From: a virus
Length of the DNA stretch: 38,337 nt
Strand: one strand, 5' to 3'
Virus record (IMG/VR): IMGVR_UViG_3300020420_000035
Location: 1 to 38,337 of that record
The first letter of the stretch is position 1. Every line of letters begins with the position of its first letter. The position numbers were made by a program, and so were the translations under genes. The notes beneath the pieces are model-generated. The model had not been told where the DNA came from and searched no databases. It saw nothing but the letters and a program-made list of their open reading frames with translations. This document shows, in pieces, positions 5,953 through 12,473 of the stretch.

Positions 5953-6363
5953 TTAATAATTGTCATTAAATATGTAACCTTCACCAATTTCTGTGTAATC
6001 ATAAGATAAAGCATTATCCCATGATGATTGCCAGTCCACTACCACCCAACTAGGAATGTCCATTGAATAACACTCTGAAACAAGTGACTCTGCAAAATCA
6101 CCACCGTCTTTATATTGTCCTTGATACATATCTTCAAAATGATCTATTGTATCAATATCAAAATGATTTGCAAATTCATCTATTAAGTTTTGACCATAAT
6201 CGTCAACTAATTGATGATACTTTGTATAGCGTGTTTGAAACTCTGTTTCACCATAATTTTCTATGAATTCACACATTTCGTTGTACTCCCAGTTAAAGAG
6301 TTCATTATAGTGGTCAAGAAGTTCCTGTGTATGTTCTTGCATTTGTCCAGTTGGTTTTCCCAT
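5953..6363 (-). CDS. ardA-like: ArdA-like antirestriction protein (copy 2)
   Basis: A 136-aa protein with about 30 acidic against 4 basic residues. FEDMYQGQYKDGGDFAESL (76-94) is a close match to the ArdA signature FeeaYqGeydseedFAeel, followed by IPSWVVVDWQSSWDNALSYDY (103-123) and the end GYIFNDNY (129-136). The N-terminal domain has a second 'FIENYGETEF' element (33-42), as in true ArdA. Of the two copies this one is the clearer family member. Expected role: DNA mimicry that shields incoming phage DNA from type I restriction. A GGAG ribosome-binding site lies 4 bases before the ATG. It has its own promoter module and is probably monocistronic. Confidence 0.78.
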   Translation of the reverse strand: MGKPTGQMQEHTQELLDHYNELFNWEYNEMCEFIENYGETEFQTRYTKYHQLVDDYGQNLIDEFANHFDIDTIDHFEDMYQGQYKDGGDFAESLVSECYSMDIPSWVVVDWQSSWDNALSYDYTEIGEGYIFNDNY

Positions 6364-6384
6364 AATTCTCCTTGATATACTACT

Positions 6385-6426
6385 ATTATAATGAATGAAA
6401 TTTAAAAAACAATGAGTTAGTGGTCA
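6385..6426 (-). promoter_or_regulatory. promoter module for the second ardA-like gene
   Basis: TGACCA (6421-6426), 30 bases, TATAAT (6385-6390), then AGTAGTATAT. The palindrome CAGTT-N4-AACTG (6425-6438) has the same layout as the one at 2735-2748. Confidence 0.62.
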
Positions 6427-6579
6427 GTTTGATAACTGGTTTTCTTGTCCATCCCAAAATAGTTTGAACAGTTTAGAATGTATTTGATCTAATTCTGGAT
6501 TGATGGGAACTCTACTAGAAATAAAATAGTATAAACTCTTGAGTTGTTTATCAGTTAGTTTTAATCTATTTTGTTTCAT
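6424..6579 (-). CDS. hypothetical small protein, 51 aa
   Basis: MKQNRLKLTDKQLKSLYYFISSR... is basic in the first 25 residues and acidic/polar at the end (WDGQENQLSN), predicted as two helices. Its ATG overlaps the upstream stop (ATGA). Its stop lies inside the palindrome that carries the box of the next promoter. Last gene of the 7435-6424 string; no family recognised. Confidence 0.52.
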   Translation of the reverse strand: MKQNRLKLTDKQLKSLYYFISSRVPINPELDQIHSKLFKLFWDGQENQLSN

Positions 6580-6722
6580 GAGAATCTAGTATTGTTTTTA
6601 ATTTCTTTTAGAATTGCATCAACTTCGCTGATATATTCGCTATCAGCATATTTGAGTGATGTTTTAAGACTTGTCTCGATTATTGAGATTTGATCTTTTG
6701 TGAATGGAATTAAATGTCTCAT
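6576..6722 (-). CDS. hypothetical small protein, 48 aa
   Basis: MRHLIPFTKDQISIIETSLKTSLKYADSEYISEVDAILKE...: two predicted helices, the second with regular Ile/Leu spacing. ATGA overlaps at both ends place it firmly in the coupled string. No family recognised. Confidence 0.52.
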   Translation of the reverse strand: MRHLIPFTKDQISIIETSLKTSLKYADSEYISEVDAILKEIKNNTRFS

Positions 6723-6964
6723 GTTCTTAACTCTTTTGGTTTTTTAAAATCACAATTTGCATATTCTTTGATTTCTTCAACTACATCATCATACATATCT
6801 TCCCAGTAGTTTTTTGCTTCAACAATAAACTCAGGTTCAGATAATTTGTCCATGTAGTTTTCCATGTCCTCCTTGACATATTGAACTAAATCTTCCATTG
6901 ACATTTGATCCACAATGCGATCTACTAAATGCCATTTAAGTTCTTGTAACTCATTTTGAGTCAT
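6719..6964 (-). CDS. hypothetical acidic helical protein, 81 aa
   Basis: I use the ATG at 6964 (MTQNELQELKW...), two bases after the stop of the 37-aa gene, rather than the longer frame that starts at 7021 inside that gene. The protein is helical and acidic (MSMEDLVQYVKEDMENYMDKLSEPEF, then YWEDMYDDVVEEIKEY), ending in a basic tail (CDFKKPKELRT). No family recognised. Helical acidic proteins of this size can be DNA-mimic inhibitors, but that is speculation. Confidence 0.58.
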   Translation of the reverse strand: MTQNELQELKWHLVDRIVDQMSMEDLVQYVKEDMENYMDKLSEPEFIVEAKNYWEDMYDDVVEEIKEYANCDFKKPKELRT

Positions 6965-6965
6965 A

Positions 6966-7079
6966 TTAGTTTTTTCCATTTCTTTTTTTGTTAATAGAAT
7001 TGTAGTCGATTGTAGTAGCAATTGCCATACCTACAGTATAAAGTGCATAGCAACCACCTACTAAGATTAAAATTTCCAT
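6966..7079 (-). CDS. small single-pass membrane peptide, 37 aa
   Basis: MEILILVGGCYALYTVGMAIATT is one hydrophobic segment of about 22 residues, followed by a basic tail (INKKRNGKN), so an N-out, C-in inner-membrane peptide is predicted. It fits exactly between two genes (gap of 4 bases before, 1 base after), which supports it as real. Function unknown. Confidence 0.5.
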   Translation of the reverse strand: MEILILVGGCYALYTVGMAIATTIDYNSINKKRNGKN

Positions 7080-7083
7080 AGTG

Positions 7084-7272
7084 TTAAGTATGTTGGTTGA
7101 TAATGTCCCATGTATCAATAAATGACTCTAACCATTTAACTTGCATCATGTTTAATTTACCTTTAGTGTCTGCACCATAAAGTAAGTCATCAGCACTAAG
7201 TCTAGGTAATTTTTGTTTCTTACACCAGTCTGTGTAAACATCAATTAAAAATAACATTTGATTACTCATCAT
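7084..7272 (-). CDS. hypothetical protein, 62 aa
   Basis: MMSNQMLFLIDVYTDWCKKQKLPRLSADDLLYG... reads as a helix, a loop (PRLSADDLL) and a second helix rich in Trp (VKWLESFIDTWDII). A helical hairpin of the form 'DVYTDWCKKQKLPRLSADDLL' is common in small cyanophage proteins. A GAGG ribosome-binding site lies 7 bases before the first ATG; it overlaps the upstream gene by 11 bases. Confidence 0.6.
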   Translation of the reverse strand: MMSNQMLFLIDVYTDWCKKQKLPRLSADDLLYGADTKGKLNMMQVKWLESFIDTWDIINQHT

Positions 7273-7435
7273 GATCTACCTCGATAGCATTTACAAATTT
7301 GACACAATACTGCTCAAACTTTTTGAGTGATGATACTGGAATTGAGTCATCTTCTTCACCAACATAATAAAATAATTTGCTTATGTCGTTAGTTAGATTT
7401 AAGAGTGCTAACTCATTTTTTGTGTAATCTGACAT
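7262..7435 (-). CDS. hypothetical acidic small protein, 57 aa
   Basis: MSDYTKNELALLNLTNDISKLFYYVGEEDD... is two helices joined by an acidic loop, ending IEVDHDE. It is the first gene after the module at 7460-7501 and overlaps the next gene by 11 bases. No family recognised. Confidence 0.55.
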   Translation of the reverse strand: MSDYTKNELALLNLTNDISKLFYYVGEEDDSIPVSSLKKFEQYCVKFVNAIEVDHDE

Positions 7436-7459
7436 TTGAAATTTGTTTGTTATAATACT

Positions 7460-7501
7460 ATTGTAATTGGTTAGTGTCCAAAATTAAACCAATAGTGGAC
7501 A
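7460..7501 (-). promoter_or_regulatory. promoter module for the 7435-6424 string
   Basis: TGTCCA (7496-7501), 30 bases, TACAAT (7460-7465), then AGTATTATAA. CACT-N6-AGTG (7500-7513) overlaps the box. A second GTGTCC-like word, in the opposite orientation, lies between box and -10. Confidence 0.64.
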
Positions 7502-7515
7502 CTAATCAAAGTGGT

Positions 7516-7968
7516 TTACAGATAACCTGCAACTTCCATTCCTGGTTCATCATAGAACCATGATACGCTAAGGTCAGGGAACATTTCTCTTAACTTATGG
7601 CATATTGATTCTGGTGGACTCCATGCTGTATTGAAAGTAATTTCAATTTGTTCTGAGTCTTCATACTCAAATTGAACACTACCTGCTATGTCCCATTTTG
7701 TATCCCAGTTTGCGATATTCCAGTCATACCATCTTGAGTCTTGTTTTCCACTAGGGAACTCAGTTGTTACAAATGAAACTTCACCATTTGGTTGTTTATG
7801 CTCTACTACTTTTGGTAACTCTCCATCTTCATTTGGAATAGTTGCCCAGTCTGGACTAGGTATAATCTTACCGAATACTGTATCCTTAGATGAAAAGATT
7901 TTTTCCACTTTGGATATTTCTTGTTCAGTACCAAATACTGTAACTCTGTTTCTGCACCAATTTGGCAT
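7516..7968 (-). CDS. Api92-like protein (DUF1281 type)
   Basis: 150 aa. The start MPNWCRNRVTVFG, the IIPSPDW segment (55-61), YDWNIANWDTKWDI and the end FNTAWSPPESICHKLREMFPDLSVSWFYDEPGMEVAGYL are the diagnostic motifs of the Api92/DUF1281 family. This widespread phage and plasmid family has a ferredoxin-like fold. The molecular role is not established; members often sit among anti-restriction genes. Full-length, with an ATG start behind AAAGGAATT. Unlike its neighbours it has a long (about 100-base) GC-rich leader between promoter and start. Confidence 0.85.
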   Translation of the reverse strand: MPNWCRNRVTVFGTEQEISKVEKIFSSKDTVFGKIIPSPDWATIPNEDGELPKVVEHKQPNGEVSFVTTEFPSGKQDSRWYDWNIANWDTKWDIAGSVQFEYEDSEQIEITFNTAWSPPESICHKLREMFPDLSVSWFYDEPGMEVAGYL

Positions 7969-8069
7969 AATTGAATTCCTTTAATAAAATGAGGGCGGTA
8001 GGGTGGTGGCGAGTTGCGTTACCTACGCTTTAATGATAACAATAGTAACCTAGTCAACCCTCTGACTAT
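7969..8069 (-). promoter_or_regulatory. structured GC-rich 5' leader of the Api92-like gene
   Basis: About 100 untranslated bases between the -10 at 8076 and the ATG. On the minus strand it contains GCGT-AGGTA-ACGC (a 4-bp hairpin), GTAGG pairing with CCTAC about 18 bases later, and an outer AGAGGG/CCCTC pair that brackets the whole element. It is much richer in G and C than the surroundings. No ORF or tRNA fits. It may be a regulatory RNA structure. Confidence 0.45.
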
Positions 8070-8075
8070 ATTCTT

Positions 8076-8117
8076 ATTATAATGGATGACTCTGAACTTG
8101 AGTACTAAAAGTGGACA
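8076..8117 (-). promoter_or_regulatory. promoter module for the Api92-like gene
   Basis: TGTCCA (8112-8117), 30 bases, TATAAT (8076-8081). The transcription start would be about 100 bases from the ATG, the longest leader among these modules. Confidence 0.66.
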
Positions 8118-8132
8118 GAGATTTAATTGGCA

Positions 8133-8516
8133 CTATCCATAAGGAATATCACCCATACATGCAAGTTGCAAAATCCAGTCTGCCATTGTAGAATCACAAA
8201 TATAGTCTATTGATGAACATGCATCAGTATCCCATATATCTCTAGTCATGTAATCATATACTTTCTTACGATTGCTAGAATGTAATTGTATCTCAACTTT
8301 ATTTTCAGCAATTGCAACAATGCATTGCTCTATTTGATTTTTTGTGATATTATATTTCTCTCCAGACATTTCATCTAACACCTCGATAAAATCAGTCTGG
8401 TCAAAATCAAAATTAATCTGACTTGCCCAGTAATTAGAACCATAAGATGCCATATCTAAAATGCATAATAGTTCTTCTTCAGTTAGACTGTATTCAAATT
8501 TAATTAATTGAGTCAT
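8133..8516 (-). CDS. conserved phage protein, 127 aa, unknown function
   Basis: MTQLIKFEYSLTEEELLCILDMASYGSNYWASQINFDF... has the sequence of a small phage family recognisable by a helix followed by G-(S)NYWA, a central Ile/Glu-rich helix, and the end DWILQLACMGDIPYG (the 'G-x-I-x-YG' tail). I remember such proteins from marine and other phages without an assigned role. The start overlaps the upstream stop by 1 base. Confidence 0.62.
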   Translation of the reverse strand: MTQLIKFEYSLTEEELLCILDMASYGSNYWASQINFDFDQTDFIEVLDEMSGEKYNITKNQIEQCIVAIAENKVEIQLHSSNRKKVYDYMTRDIWDTDACSSIDYICDSTMADWILQLACMGDIPYG

Positions 8517-8713
8517 TATTCGTAATACCCCATTTCTTCTTCTTCTTCTCTGATCTCTTCACTTGCCATTGCAAAAAAGTCTTTGATTGTCATATCAGGA
8601 TATTGAAGCAAGTAAGAACATAATGCACTCATTTGCATGTGTCTGCTTTCTTGCATGTGGATTTGTTCCATAACTGTGTTGGCATCCCATTGTAATGATT
8701 CTTGTTCTGTCAT
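8516..8713 (-). CDS. hypothetical protein, 65 aa
   Basis: Helical; Met/Gln/His-rich in the middle (MEQIHMQESRHMQMSALCSYLL) and very acidic at the end (ASEEIREEEEEMGYYE). ATG directly abuts the stop of the 55-aa gene. No family recognised. Confidence 0.55.
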   Translation of the reverse strand: MTEQESLQWDANTVMEQIHMQESRHMQMSALCSYLLQYPDMTIKDFFAMASEEIREEEEEMGYYE

Positions 8714-8881
8714 TTAAACTTCCTCCACACTTTCAATAGTCCACTCTGAGACATACTCATCTTCTACTTCAAATGAGTTAATGTCTTTATGTGCAAGTTC
8801 CCTTGCCTGATCTTCAGTATCTGCTTCCACTAGAACTGTGAAGTAGTTTACCTCTGAACATTCAACTCTAAACTGATTCAT
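8714..8881 (-). CDS. DpnD/PcfM-like small protein
   Basis: 55 aa: MNQFRVECSEVNYFTVLVEADTEDQARELAHKDINSFEVEDEYV... The pattern is a strand, then V-x-VEAdTeDqAreLA-x-k helix, then acidic strand-rich end. It matches the short phage and plasmid peptides annotated as DpnD/PcfM-like. DpnD is encoded in the DpnII restriction operon, but its function is not known. It is the first gene of the 8881-8133 string. Confidence 0.55.
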   Translation of the reverse strand: MNQFRVECSEVNYFTVLVEADTEDQARELAHKDINSFEVEDEYVSEWTIESVEEV

Positions 8882-8905
8882 TAGTCTTTTGTATGTTATA
8901 CTTCT

Positions 8906-8946
8906 ATTATTACATATTTAATGCCATAGTTAACGCATTGTGTACA
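8906..8946 (-). promoter_or_regulatory. weak promoter before 8714-8881
   Basis: AATAAT (8906-8911) followed by AGAAGTATAA, with TGTACA 29 bases upstream (8941-8946), inside the 3' end of the methyltransferase gene. This is a degenerate version of the shared module. Confidence 0.4.
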
Positions 8947-9860
8947 GGTTTGTCAACTGGCACTCTCTTATCAATTAACTCAGCATAAGACTCATGCAAC
9001 TCACATCCTATGTAATGTCTTCCTAATTTCTTTGCTACCATACCAGTAGTGCCTGACCCCATAAATGGGTCAAGTATTATATCTCCCTCCTTACTCCCTG
9101 CTAATATGCAAGGTTCTATCAAGTCAGGTGGATAAACTGCAAAATGTGCATCCTTATACGGTTTATTTGTTACTGACCAAACAGATCGTTTATTTTTCCT
9201 GTCATAAGACTTGGATAAACCACTATGAGGAGATAACCCAGTACCAGAATTATGGTACTTACCTTTTGTGCGATCTCTTGTTCCCCAGTCTTGTTTGACT
9301 GGTTCTTTGATTGCTTCATTGTCATAATAATACTTTTTGTTTTTACTCAAAAGAAAAATGTATTCATGTGACTTAGTACATCTATCTTTTACTGACTCAG
9401 GCATAGGATTAGGTTTATGCCATATAATATCTTGCCTTAGATACCATCCATCAGACCTAAGTGCAAATGCCAACATCCAAGGGATGCCGATTAAATCTTT
9501 CTCTTTTAATCCTTCTAATTTATTTGCTCTACGATTACATTTAGTTGGTAAATCCTGATTAGTTTTAGATACTGATTGCTTAACTAATCCTTGACCTTTT
9601 CCTGGTCTATAGTTATAATAACTATCTCCTATGTTTACCCATAGGACTCCATCATCAGATAATATATTTCTAACTTCTCGGAAAACTTCCACTAAGTTAT
9701 TAATATATTCTTCGGGTGTATTCTCTTGACCTATCTGATTTTCTTCCCCTCCATAATCCCTCAATCCATAGTAAGGTGGGGATGTTACACACATCTGAAC
9801 CTTACTATCAATTGTTTTTAGGGTATCCTTACAGTCTCCAAATAGTATGGTATCTTTCAT
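8910..9860 (-). CDS. site-specific DNA methyltransferase (beta class, N4-cytosine/N6-adenine)
   Basis: 316 aa, full-length. Motif IV is TSPPYYG (26-32) and motif I is DPFMGSGTTG (264-273); IV before I is the beta-class order. The TSPPY form is most common in N4-cytosine enzymes, but adenine specificity cannot be excluded. Between them lie EEYINNLVEVFREVRNILSDDGVLWVNIGDSY (motif V to VI region) and the target-recognition part with the K/Y-rich segment around 170-230. No cognate restriction gene is adjacent, so the likely job is to protect phage DNA from host nucleases, or to regulate. It follows a 54-aa gene with a 1-base TAATG overlap, in an operon with the helicase. Confidence 0.85.
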   Translation of the reverse strand: MKDTILFGDCKDTLKTIDSKVQMCVTSPPYYGLRDYGGEENQIGQENTPEEYINNLVEVFREVRNILSDDGVLWVNIGDSYYNYRPGKGQGLVKQSVSKTNQDLPTKCNRRANKLEGLKEKDLIGIPWMLAFALRSDGWYLRQDIIWHKPNPMPESVKDRCTKSHEYIFLLSKNKKYYYDNEAIKEPVKQDWGTRDRTKGKYHNSGTGLSPHSGLSKSYDRKNKRSVWSVTNKPYKDAHFAVYPPDLIEPCILAGSKEGDIILDPFMGSGTTGMVAKKLGRHYIGCELHESYAELIDKRVPVDKPVHNALTMALNM

Positions 9861-10024
9861 TAGTTGAGATTTACTCTTTTAATGTCAACATCACCATACT
9901 GTTCTATAACAGTTCTTTTAGCACTATCATAGTTGGTTGCAGGGACATCAACAGTAATTAGTCCCATATCGTTACGATAAAATGTGACTGACGCTGTTCT
10001 GTTGTTTGTATCAAATAAAGACAT
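9860..10024 (-). CDS. hypothetical small protein, 54 aa
   Basis: MSLFDTNNRTASVTFYRNDMGLITVDVPATNYDSAKRTVIEQYGDVDIKRVNLN: strand-strand-helix-strand, a compact alpha/beta fold similar in outline to the 56-aa protein just upstream. Its TAA overlaps the methyltransferase ATG, and the gap to the 56-aa gene is 15 bases. No family recognised. Confidence 0.55.
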   Translation of the reverse strand: MSLFDTNNRTASVTFYRNDMGLITVDVPATNYDSAKRTVIEQYGDVDIKRVNLN

Positions 10025-10039
10025 AATAATAAAATAGGG

Positions 10040-10210
10040 TTAGGATACTGGTGGAATAGTAGTTAAGTTTTTAACAACTTGTATGCTAGTTCCATCACGA
10101 TTTTGGATGAAATTCTTAGCAGCAGTAGGTGTTGATGCTGTAACTTCCTCTGTTACTTCGGTAGATGAACCATCTACCACATAGGTTACTTGTTGAATGA
10201 AAGTAGTCAT
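10040..10210 (-). CDS. hypothetical small protein, 56 aa
   Basis: I use the ATG at 10210 (MTTFIQQVTYVVDGSSTEVTEEVTA...), one base after the helicase stop; the longer frame from 10249 would run into the helicase. Strand-strand-helix-strand (TPTAAKNFIQNRDGTSIQVVKNL) resembles the 54-aa neighbour, so the two could be diverged duplicates. Function unknown. Confidence 0.55.
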   Translation of the reverse strand: MTTFIQQVTYVVDGSSTEVTEEVTASTPTAAKNFIQNRDGTSIQVVKNLTTIPPVS

Positions 10211-10211
10211 T

Positions 10212-11453
10212 TTAGTTTGCGAATGAATGTGCAGGTAATCCATCTTCAAAGATTAATTCAATTAATTTCTGAAGTCGGTTTCTAGTTGCCTTACTAGATC
10301 TACTGTTTACAGGAACATTTACTATACCATGTGGTTTGCGATATGATTCAATATCACCCGCTTTAAGTTTGTTTTCCTGTATATCTTGATAATCATATTT
10401 ATGTAATCGGATGACCCTTCCAATAGTTTGTGCCATTTCGATTATAGGTAGATTTCTCAACAATACAGTATGAGTAAGACCTCTGACATTGATCCCCTCT
10501 GATAGGATAGAATAATGAAACAAGATAAACTTCTTGTCATCATCATCACCCCATTTAGTAAGAGTATCAAAGAATTTGTCTCTACGAACTTTCTTTTTGT
10601 TGATATATGCACCATGCTTAGAGGTAATGTGCATAATATGGTAATCTCTCTTGTATAGTTCAGTAATGATGTCAGTCTGTGATAACATTGCCCATAGGAC
10701 TCTAGTATTAGGTGATGCAACTAATACCTTAGAATTATCATTCTCATCAATATTGTCTAGTATGTCTAGGACGACATCCCTGTCAATCTCACTAGCATTT
10801 TCTTTGTTTCTCTCTTCTTCTCTATCAAATACTTCTAGTTTAGGTGATAGAATACATCCACTCTTGACTAATTCTGGAGCAGGGACATTTATTAGAGTAT
10901 TACCAAATACTTTAGTATTGTTCATACCTCTCTTGTTATCTGCTGATCTAGTGTACTTAGGTGTAGCAGTAAAGAAATACTTTCTAGTAGAATGTCTTGA
11001 GAAGTATGATACAGCATCAAAGAAATTTCTTTGTACTGAGTTATGTGCTTCATCAAAGTATATTGTATCGACATTGATGCTAGAGTCAGCAATTTTATGT
11101 AGTGAATGGTATGTAGTAAAGATGAGTTGATTTTCGGTACTGTTGAAATGCCAGTCATCAATCACATCAGTTTTGGTTGTACTCTTGAACTCTGTTTCTG
11201 CACTATGTACATGAAGCACCTCTACATCTTTGATATGAGTCAAAAACTCTGAGCATAATTGTTGTGCTAGTAGTATTCTAGGAGCAACAACAATAATAGT
11301 TTTAGGTAGAGTAGTATTCTCTAGTTGTCTGTAAGCATCAGCGATCATGCAAATAGTCTTACCTCCACCAGTAGGAACATAGACACATCCTTTAGGATGT
11401 TTTGCCATTATGTTAAGTGCTTTAGTTTGATGTGATTTAAGTTTTGTATTCAA
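10212..11453 (-). CDS. SF2 DNA/RNA helicase (DEAH, UvsW-like)
   Basis: 413 aa with the SF2 motifs: Q-motif-like HQ (8-9), Walker A PTGGGKT (27-33), motif Ia VVAPRILLAQQL, DEAH (134-137), motif III TATP (163-166), a C-terminal RecA domain with FHYSILSEGINVRG (312-325) and motif VI QTIGRVIR (342-349). This is a compact helicase of the kind often found in T4-like cyanophages, close in layout to UvsW or to the helicase part of type I/III restriction subunits. The start is a TTG; the next in-frame ATG (codon 16) would remove the Q motif. It heads an operon with two small genes and the methyltransferase. Frames on the other strand are shadows. Confidence 0.85.
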   Translation of the reverse strand: MNTKLKSHQTKALNIMAKHPKGCVYVPTGGGKTICMIADAYRQLENTTLPKTIIVVAPRILLAQQLCSEFLTHIKDVEVLHVHSAETEFKSTTKTDVIDDWHFNSTENQLIFTTYHSLHKIADSSINVDTIYFDEAHNSVQRNFFDAVSYFSRHSTRKYFFTATPKYTRSADNKRGMNNTKVFGNTLINVPAPELVKSGCILSPKLEVFDREEERNKENASEIDRDVVLDILDNIDENDNSKVLVASPNTRVLWAMLSQTDIITELYKRDYHIMHITSKHGAYINKKKVRRDKFFDTLTKWGDDDDKKFILFHYSILSEGINVRGLTHTVLLRNLPIIEMAQTIGRVIRLHKYDYQDIQENKLKAGDIESYRKPHGIVNVPVNSRSSKATRNRLQKLIELIFEDGLPAHSFAN

Positions 11454-11474
11454 AGTTTTGCTGTCAATAATAAT

Positions 11475-11517
11475 ATTATAATGGATAATGAATATAAAAT
11501 CTGCTATTGATGTGACA
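11475..11517 (-). promoter_or_regulatory. promoter module for the helicase-methyltransferase operon
   Basis: TATAAT (11475-11480) with TGTCAC 31 bases upstream (11512-11517). The box lies next to the stop of the 114-aa gene, as in the other modules. Confidence 0.58.
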
Positions 11518-11519
11518 GT

Positions 11520-11864
11520 TTAGAAATTGTAATCGTAAAATGCTCTCCATCCTTCATGTATGGTAGTTGGATATGTAGAGTTATCTCCACATCTACACCA
11601 TCTACCATTTTTCCTTAAACTAAATTTACTAACTCTACCATCTTCATTTCTGGTAAAATCATATCTTTGACTATTATTATTTGTACAATGTCCTGCAAAT
11701 CCACCAGGAATTATCTCAGGTTTCCAGTCCTTTTGTAATTCATATTTGTCTTCTTGTATCCATACAAATTTTGGTGTTCTCTTAATAACAGTAGCAGGGT
11801 GAACATCAGTATAGTAGTAGATACCGCAATGATCTCCTACTTTGGGTTGCCATTTAATTTTCAT
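11520..11864 (-). CDS. conserved phage protein, 114 aa
   Basis: KVGDHCGIYYYTDVHPATVIKRTPKFVWIQEDKYELQKDWKPE opens with a small beta-barrel-like part (YYTDVHPATVI is the recurrent motif). It then continues with YDFTRNEDGRVSKFSLRKNGRWCRCG and ends with HEGWRAFYDYNF. This 'G-x-x-x-x-x-(Y)D-x-x-PaTVi ... FtlRkNGrW' layout is a widespread small phage family with no assigned function. The ATG overlaps the upstream stop (ATGA). Confidence 0.7.
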   Translation of the reverse strand: MKIKWQPKVGDHCGIYYYTDVHPATVIKRTPKFVWIQEDKYELQKDWKPEIIPGGFAGHCTNNNSQRYDFTRNEDGRVSKFSLRKNGRWCRCGDNSTYPTTIHEGWRAFYDYNF

Positions 11865-12076
11865 TTGTGTGTAACTCCATTGTGCAATACTCCTTTTACA
11901 TCATCAGTTAAATATGTTTGCTTTGCATTGCAAACATTGTCAACTAAATTATCAAATGTTTGTATATCCCATCCCTTTTGAACTGGAATATCTAAATCGT
12001 ATGCTGTCATAACTAGGTCATATAAAAAATCATATTGACTAGGTGTGACTTGTATGTTTAAACCGTTTGGATGCAT
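11861..12076 (-). CDS. hypothetical protein, 71 aa
   Basis: MHPNGLNIQVTPSQYDFLYDLVMTAYDLDIPVQKGWDIQTFDNLVDNVCNA...: helical, with a Trp-containing loop. It is the first gene after the -10 at 12102 and is coupled to the 114-aa gene by ATGA. No family recognised. Confidence 0.57.
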   Translation of the reverse strand: MHPNGLNIQVTPSQYDFLYDLVMTAYDLDIPVQKGWDIQTFDNLVDNVCNAKQTYLTDDVKGVLHNGVTHK

Positions 12077-12101
12077 AATAATAAATTTCTCTTATACATC
12101 T

Positions 12102-12107
12102 ATTATA
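12102..12107 (-). promoter_or_regulatory. -10 element TATAAT before 11861-12076
   Basis: GCTATAATAGATGTATAAG on the minus strand. It has the TATAATAG-N3-TAT tail of the shared module but no TGTCCA at the module spacing (CTACAC is found there). Confidence 0.45.
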
Positions 12108-12204
12108 GCGAATCTAAGTCTCTTCTTTTATGTTTGTGTGTAGGTTTTATTTCTGTCACATTCTTCCTTGACATGAGTTTCTTTATGAAAGAAATAAAAT
12201 TCAT
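12103..12204 (-). CDS. hypothetical basic peptide, 33 aa
   Basis: MNFISFIKKLMSRKNVTEIKPTHKHKRRDLDSL: a short hydrophobic start and a strongly basic rest. The ATG overlaps the stop of the 90-aa gene (ATGA), the same junction used along this whole string. The stop overlaps the next -10. Small, so only moderately supported. Confidence 0.4.
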   Translation of the reverse strand: MNFISFIKKLMSRKNVTEIKPTHKHKRRDLDSL

Positions 12205-12473
12205 CTAATCACCCCATCCCTAGGATACTGACCCTGTGGTTCAGTAGGTAAAGGCATATAATATCCTCTAGGTTCTTGTCGTATGCTTCCCAGTCTCTTT
12301 TGTATCATAATTGAGATAGTTTTATCAAACCAAGCATCAAGTGATGCTGACATTTGCCTGTATCCTAGACCAACATAAAGTTGTCCTGCAAATACCGATA
12401 GGGTTGCTGTTCCCCAAAATAGGTAATAGAATTTAGTCTTCACCTGTGCTTTTAGTTTTCGTTTAATTTCCAT
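12201..12473 (-). CDS. single-pass membrane protein, 90 aa
   Basis: A basic N-terminus (MEIKRKLKAQVKTK) is followed by the hydrophobic segment FYYLFWGTATLSVFAGQLYVGLGY (15-38), then a helix and a Pro/Arg-rich soluble tail (GSIRQEPRGYYMPLPTEPQGQYPRDGVIR). This predicts N-in, C-out insertion in the cytoplasmic membrane. It directly follows another membrane protein with a 1-base overlap, suggesting a pair. Function unknown. Confidence 0.62.
   Translation of the reverse strand: MEIKRKLKAQVKTKFYYLFWGTATLSVFAGQLYVGLGYRQMSASLDAWFDKTISIMIQKRLGSIRQEPRGYYMPLPTEPQGQYPRDGVIR

Noticed and set aside
7688-7984. 98-codon plus-strand frame opposite the Api92-like gene
   Set aside because: The Api92 motifs on the minus strand are conserved along the entire length.
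7990-8066. Possible tRNA in the GC-rich leader
   Set aside because: A closing pair exists (GAGGG/CCCTC) but there is no TTCRA T-loop, no anticodon arm of proper length and no CCA-compatible end.
10651-11130. 159-codon plus-strand frame antisense to the helicase
   Set aside because: The helicase motifs are continuous through it and the antisense product is Ser/Leu-rich with no recognisable feature.
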